Source: Takakia lepidozioides (lineage: Eukaryota > Streptophyta > Takakiopsida > Takakiales > Takakiaceae). Taken from it: 64,000 nt of DNA. Below the pieces are notes generated by a model, which was not told where the DNA came from, ran no database searches, and saw only the letters and a program-made list of their open reading frames with translations. The stretch is taken from the NCBI GenBank assembly GCA_030704615.1, contig CM060734.1, positions 5,642,001-5,706,000 on the forward strand, in the 5' to 3' direction. Below are positions 58,452 through 64,000 of this stretch, piece by piece; the stretch's first letter is position 1; each line of letters opens with the position of its first letter. The position numbers and the translations under genes are program-made.

Positions 58452-61400
58452 TCAACGTTTCTTCCGCTTTTGAGGTCGCCCTTCGAACGCTGCAACTGCC
58501 TCGGATGCGTTTCCCATTTCTAAGGCACGCACCCAAGATGCCTCCACATGATGATAGCCCTTCCATTTCACGAGATACTCCGTTTCTCGGTTCTTGAACC
58601 TCCTCGACTTAAGTACTGCCTCCACCTCGTACTCATGTTCATTTTCATGATCCAATAGCATAGGTGGCGGACGCAACACTTGATGCCGATTTGGACGCGC
58701 TTCATCTTTGAAGTAAGGCTTCAAAAGGGAGACATGGAATACTGGGGCACCTTGCTGTTTACCGGCAGCTCCAATTCATACACATCCTCATTCATAACCT
58801 TCCGAATGCAAAAGGGTCCCGCATATGGAGGTACGAACTTCGGACTCACTTCCGGAGGTAGTCGGAAATTCTTGATGTTCAACCAGACCTCCGTGCCTGC
58901 CTCAAACTTCACTTCCTCCGCTTCCGATTCGACTGCCTTTCATACCGTTTCCTAGCTTTGGCAATGTTGTACTTTGCGAGCTTCAACAAACGCTCGCGTT
59001 TTTCTAGTACCTCCGCTACTGTCGGTTCCTCAACGTCCTGGGCGGCCCAACTTGTCAGCACCAGAGGTGCTTTTCCATAGACCAATACGAAAGGGGAAAC
59101 TCCCGTTGCGGAGTGTTTTGTGTTATTATAACAGAACTCTGCCGCGTCTAAGTGTTCCATCCAGTCTGATTGGTCTGCCGACACGTAATTCCGCAAGAAT
59201 TGCTTCACTACACGGAATTCACTCTTTCCGTTTGGCCGTCCGTCATAGGTCGGAAGGCGGTGCTTATCTTCAGCCTTGTCCCCATCTTCTTCCAAAGTGT
59301 CCTCCAAAATTTACTGGTAAACTTTAGATCGCGGTCCGAGACAATATCCTTCGGGACTCCATGATGCTTTAAGACGTTGGCAAAGTAAAGTCGCCCTGTC
59401 TCCTGCGCCGTTGCCGTCTCCTTGGTGGGGATGAAATGGCCCATTTTACTGAACCTATCCACCACCACCCTGATTGCATCGAATCCTTTTGACAGCGGCA
59501 TAGCAGTCATGAAATCCATCGAGACGCTTTCCCAAGTCCCCTCTGGAATCGGCAAGGGTTGTAACAGCCCCTTGCTTTTTTGTACTCGCTCCGGTTTTGT
59601 TGGCATGTGGTGCATGTCTTGACATACTCCTCTGCCTCCTCCCTCAGTTTGGGCCAGAAATACTCTTTCTTCAAGAGTGCCGCAGTGCGCTTGGCTCCGC
59701 CGTGGCCCGCAAGCGGGCTATCATGGCATTATCTCAAGAGACTATCCCTGATCCCTCCCTTCGGCACGTAGAGACGCTTTTGCTTATACCGGAGCAGTCC
59801 ATTTGCAAGTGGAACTGCGATTTAACCCCCATTCTCAAGTCCTGCATCACGGACTTTGCCAGCTCATCCTTCCGGCAAGCCTTCCGGATCTTCCTTTGGA
59901 GCGCCGTCTCGCCCTTGTACACCAACAAGAGCTGTTGCTTTCTACTTAAAGCATCGGCCACCACGTTGTCTCGTCCCGGTTTGTACTGGATATCCACGTC
60001 GAACACCGCCAAAGTATCTTGCCACCTAAGTTGTTTTGGGGACAACTTGGGCTGCGTGGCAAAATACTTCACCGTGACATTGTCCGTGAACACCTTCACT
60101 GGGTTGGAACCAACATAGTGGCGCCAAAGCTCGAGGCAATGCACCACTGCCTTCATCTCTTTTTCGTGCGTCGGCCACCGTCGCTCCACTTCATTCAGTT
60201 TCTTACTTTCGTAAGCCACTGGACGTCCATCTTGCATAAGTACACCCCAATCGCGAAGTCCGACGCATCTGTATGAATCTCAAATGGACGATCGAACTCC
60301 GGGATTTTCAAGACTGGAGCTTCCGCCATCCGCTACTTCAATTCAGCAAAAGCTTGGCCACAAAATGTATTCCATTCCCAGACTTTGGATTTACACAGAA
60401 GGTCCGACAACGGCCCCGCGATCTTGGCGAAATTTCTCACATACTTCCGGTAATAGGAGGCGAGTCCTAGGAAGGATCGCACTCCGGGACCGAAGTCGGA
60501 GGCTCCCAGTCCAAGATCCCCTCACCTTCTGTCATCCATTTTGATCCATCCTGTGTAATCACATCCCCAGGAACTCCACTTTTGTGACCCCGAATTCGCA
60601 CTTTGAAGCTTTGGCATACAGCTTCCCTTCTCGCAATTTTTGGAACACCCTTTTTAGGTGCTCCAGGTGTGTTCTCCTTTGTTTTCGAGTACACCAAGAT
60701 GTCGTCGATGTACACGATCACAAAGTCATCCAACCACTCCTGGAAAAGGCTGTTCATCAGCGTGCTAAATGTCGCTGGTGCATTGGTGAGCCCAAAAGGC
60801 ATCACCAAGAACTCATATGAACCATACCTTGTCCTGCACGCGGTCTTTCCTCATCTCCTTCCGCCACCGAATTTGATGATAGCTGGAGCGCAAGTCGATC
60901 CGGCTGAAATACTTCGCTCCTGCCAACCGATCGCAGAGGTCGTCGATCCTTGGCAAAGGGTACCGGTTTTTAATAGTCACCTTATTCAGAGCCCTGTAAT
61001 CGACACACATCCGCAACGTCCCATCCTTCTTGTCTGCTAATAGCACCGGGCTCCGTAAGGTGACTTACTCGGCCGGATATACCCTTTGATATTAGATCCT
61101 TGAACTGAGTCTTCAGCTCGACCAACTCTCTGTGGCTCAACCGGTAGGGCGCCTTGGCAGGCGGTTCCGATCCCGGTATCACCTCAATCTTGTGGTCAAC
61201 TCCTCTTCGCGGTGGCAAGCCGCTTGGTAAATCCTCCGGCATCACATCCTGGTATTTTCTCCAAAATCCCCTTGATCCAATCTGGGCTCGGCTCCCCATC
61301 GCCTTCTCCTTTCACTTCTCTAATGTAAAGCAAAAATTGGGGCTCGTGTGCCTCCTCCACGGCCCACTCCTTTGCTGACAGAAGGTTTATTCGCCCTCCC

Positions 61401-61696
61401 ACGGATTTGGGCGTTTCCGACACTCGTAAAACCTCGCCACCATTCCCACATGGCAGCGTGACTACTCTCTTGTGGCCATCTATGACCGCTCCGGATTTGC
61501 TCAAAAAGGTCATCCCCAAAATGAGATCCACTCCATCGATCTCGCAGATGGTGAAGTTCTCACGTCCCTCCCAACTCCCAGTTGAAGAGGAACATCAAAC
61601 GCCAACCTTGTCGCCAACTGTGGTTCTCCTTTGGCAGAACGCACCTCAATAGAGGCCCCCACGTCACTTGTCGGGAGTCCCAACTTTCGCGCCGCC
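58452..61696 (-). pseudogene. Ty3/gypsy chromovirus pol (protease to chromodomain), degenerate
   Basis: In minus-strand order: a protease tail (MDLILGMTFLSKSGAVIDGH, from 61531), then reverse transcriptase with [57 protein letters not shown] and the active site [12 protein letters not shown] (near 60700). RNase H has KVFTDNVTVKYFATQPKLSP and DNVVADALSR. Integrase has MHHMPTKPERVQKSKGLLQP, SMDFMTAMPLSKGFDAIRVV, DIVSDRDLKFTSKFWRTL and FRPMTDGQTERVNSV. A chromodomain closes it: YEVEAVLKSRRFKNRETEYL and VKWKGYHHVEASWV. The chromodomain places it among plant chromoviruses, which insert into heterochromatin through histone-mark binding. At least six frame changes or stops make it inactive. The gag end is removed by element 3 at 61697. 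Confidence 0.9.
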
Positions 61697-64000
61697 GGGG
61701 GCTGCTATTTCATGAGCGGCATGAGCATGAGCGGCATGAGCATGAGCGGGAAAAAAAAAAGCATGAGCAGACCATTGTGAGTCCACGGAAATAGGGTTAG
61801 GAGGCACGGAAATAGGGTCATGTGAAGTTGGAATGTGGCACCAGTGGACTTGAAATGCAACATTTTATTGCAAATTTTGTGGCAAGCCACGTCTATACAA
61901 GTGTGTTCTAACTGTCATAGCCGGAATGGGCACTACTCTCCTACACCCTCCGAGGAACTTGCCCATCCACCTTCTTCCTCATCCCCCTCATCCCCCTCAT
62001 CCTCCGAGCTCTGTGATGCATCAGTTCCACTATGCCTCTCAAAAATCCCGTCCTCTCCTTGGGGGACTGTCCACCTCACCTCCTGGGAATCTTGCGTCTT
62101 CTCCCCCACTTTCCTCAGCAGAATCCAACACAAATCTACGAGCCCGACGGGCTCTAATAGCTGCTGCCTCCTCCCTCATCTTCATTTTCTTGAGGCTTGC
62201 CTCGTCTAAAATCTGCTGTACACGACTACGTTCGGAACACCTCCTAATGGACACCGAAGCAAGCCGGGCAGCATAAGTAGGAAGGACGTACTCCCTTTCT
62301 GGACTAGGCATGAAATCCCCCCTGGCAAAAAAAGGCACGTTCCTCCTGCCCATGAACTCCGGTGTAGACGTCCCTCCGGCAGTACTTGGCATCCTACAGT
62401 AAGAACAAATCCACTTGAAGAATGTCAATACCAGCACAACCAGAAAGGGTTTTCAATGAAATAAGAGAGCGGAGGGAGGTGCCTCACAAAATCTGGAGGC
62501 AACTTACAATGCCACCACTCACTCGTAAACCGGGGGGCTCCTCGGCCTCGATCCCAACTTCCTCCCCCTGCTCCTTCTCGGATTTTTCCTCATCCTCCGA
62601 GGATGCCTCTTCCTCTTTCGGCAGACGTTCAGCCGCTGCAAGTTCCGAGTTGTGGAGGGCAGTATCTGGCTCGAAGGCGAACACATGCCTGTCGGACAAC
62701 GTCCCTGCCCACATTGAAGCACCTGAGGAACAAAGCGGGCGGTTAATAGCTTGCGGCATGCAATTGCAATGGGGCCAGGGGACAAACTGAGCACGTGAAG
62801 GCTTACCCGTGCCGCATGTGAGGTCCAGAATCCGCCCTTGGACATCCGAGCACGTCTCCATGAGGGTTTGGATGAAAGCAGGGCTCCGGGTCCGGCTGTA
62901 CCGCCACGGTTTGCCTGTCTTTGTGTCCTTCGGCATACTAGAGTGGGCACATAGTTGTAGAGGACATCGTAGGTTACAGGGTCCACAGCGGCATCAACAA
63001 GACGACCGTCGTTGCGGAATTTGAACGTAGACCCTCTCTTCACAAAGCAATATGCCTCAAACACCAATGTCTGCACATCCAACAAAGAAGGGATCAATTC
63101 CAGGGTCTACTTAACATACACCACAATATGAAGTGAATGCAATAGATTGATAACTTACACTTTGGCCCTCTGTTCGCAACCCCTGCGTACTGATGCAGAA
63201 CCATTTTCTGAGGAGGACCGGGGTGACACTTTTCGGTGTCCACCTTGCCACCGCATTCTCTGTGGTCTTCCCTCTCGTGGCAAGGACAACCACACATCCA
63301 CTGTCATCCAGAAGCATCCCCGCCAGCCCAAACCCGGCTTTCCAGTAGTCCTCAGTAAACCTTTTCCAGGTGGGCACACCATCCAGGCCCTCCAGCAGCT
63401 CCCCATCTGGAATGTCGAGGAGAATCATGTCGCAAGCTCTCCACCTCAACCCCCCCCTCGAGTGCTCTTGCAATTCGTGCTCACAGCTGTGAAGAATTCC
63501 ATCATGGCTTCAAAACCAGGGGTGTCTTTAGGCTCTGTACCGGCAGCCCTCTTCTTGGCTTTCCCCTTCTGCTCCGCCAGAGACTTGTTGTGTGCCACCT
63601 TCTTCGCCCTGGCAGCGAGAGCGTCAAGGAAGCTCTCATTGATGCATTGGATGATGGTTGGAGGTTCTAGCTTTGGCCTGTGCGTAAACGTCACCGCCGA
63701 ATACCGCCGTGTAGGCTCGCCCTCAAATGCCAACTTCTTGGCAGAGCCAGTCCCACTCCGAACTGACTTGGGAACCCGGACGACCGGTGACTGGATAGGA
63801 GCAACAGCAGTCGCAGGACCTTGAACAAAATCGGCGTCGGAGTCACTCTCTTGGGTCCCCTCCTGCGCCTCCTCTGATGCCCCGATGGTTTTCTTCTTTT
63901 TGGGTGTTACTGCAGTCACCTGTTTCCTTGTCCTTTTCCTTTGACCTTTACTCTTCTCATGCAATTTCTCCTGAATTCCTGCCTGAGCAAGCTCTGCCGC
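61697..64000. mobile_element. MULE-like element 3, left part, runs off the window
   Basis: It starts GGGGCTGCTATTTCATGAGC (from 61697) with the same subterminal sequence as the right end of element 1: CATGAGCGG repeats, an A-run, and GGAAATAGGGTTAGGAGGCA. It is inserted in the protease region of the chromovirus. The 10-11 bp before it (61686-61696) should reappear beyond the right end as target duplication, outside the window. It contains the best copy of the C-terminal half of the methyltransferase-like gene. Confidence 0.75.
61933..64000 (-). pseudogene. methyltransferase-like gene of element 3, C-terminal half
   Basis: The gene enters from beyond 64000 with AELAQAGIQEKL (Gln where element 1 has a stop), a Lys-rich then acidic linker, and FLDALAARAKKVAHNKSLAE. 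After a shift in a C-run near 63450 it shows motif IV CDMILLDIPDGE (63399-63416), FTEDYWKAGFGLAGMLLDDS and CVVVLATRGKTTENAVARWT. Next comes VFEAYCFVKRGSTFKFRNDG, a 1-bp shift near 62940, TRSPAFIQTLMETCSDVQG (motif X) and ILDLTCGTG (motif I). An 84-bp intron (62723-62806) splits motif I from ASMWAGTLSDRHVFAFEPD. An acidic Glu/Ser region, a probable second intron (62394-62507) and an acidic tail follow, with AATAAA near 61865. The motif order IV-X-I is the beta-class arrangement of amino-methyltransferases. Two indels suggest a pseudogene, but both may be homopolymer errors. Confidence 0.65.

Overview
The window is nuclear DNA from a land plant. Four things point to this: an intronless AHL (AT-hook plus PPC domain) gene, fragments of PPR and plant KIN-7 kinesin genes, a chromodomain Ty3/gypsy element, and MULE-type DNA transposons with SWIM zinc fingers and short introns of about 80-115 bp. 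The dense, nested and decayed repeats suggest a large genome. A seed-free plant such as a fern is my guess, but nothing here proves the clade.

Layout. 1-13.4 kb holds the few host-like genes: a Myb/SANT (trihelix-like) gene with two frame breaks at 976-2325, an unrecognised coding fragment near 4 kb, and the AHL gene at 8330-9151. It also holds two small terminal-inverted-repeat elements. 13.38-15.62 kb is a Pack-type transposon that captured PPR and kinesin fragments. 17.2-19 kb is a gypsy integrase relic. 20.7-23.2 kb is a LINE in two opposed pieces. 24.8-37.95 kb is a long array of about 3-kb tandem units in two diverged subfamilies, each unit carrying a conserved hairpin that can fold in two exclusive ways.

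The most interesting part is 38-51.6 kb and 61.7-64 kb. Three copies of one DNA-transposon family are present. Element 2 (about 38-51.59 kb) is interrupted by element 1 (40241-46558, with TIRs and a 10-bp target duplication), and element 3 starts at 61697 and runs off the window. Besides a MULE-like DDE transposase (complete only in element 2, with a SWIM finger), the family carries a second, multi-exon gene. Its product looks like a ParB-like domain (a DxNHR motif) joined to a beta-class, amino-methyltransferase-like domain with an unusual DIPDG motif IV and a normal DLTCGTG motif I split by an intron. That architecture recalls prokaryotic and phage ParB-methylase fusions. Elements 1 and 2 are also filled with regularly spaced palindromes, mostly around a GGCGCC core.

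Around these, element 2 ends inside an FCP1/HAD-phosphatase-like exon (51.6-52.07 kb). An unrecognised multi-exon gene lies at 55.56-56.83 kb. A degenerate chromovirus with its 3' LTR (about 56.85-61.70 kb, minus strand) is cut by element 3. All mobile-element genes here carry frameshifts or stops, several being CAA/CAG to TAA/TAG changes, so they are probably inactive copies of a family that may be active elsewhere in the genome.
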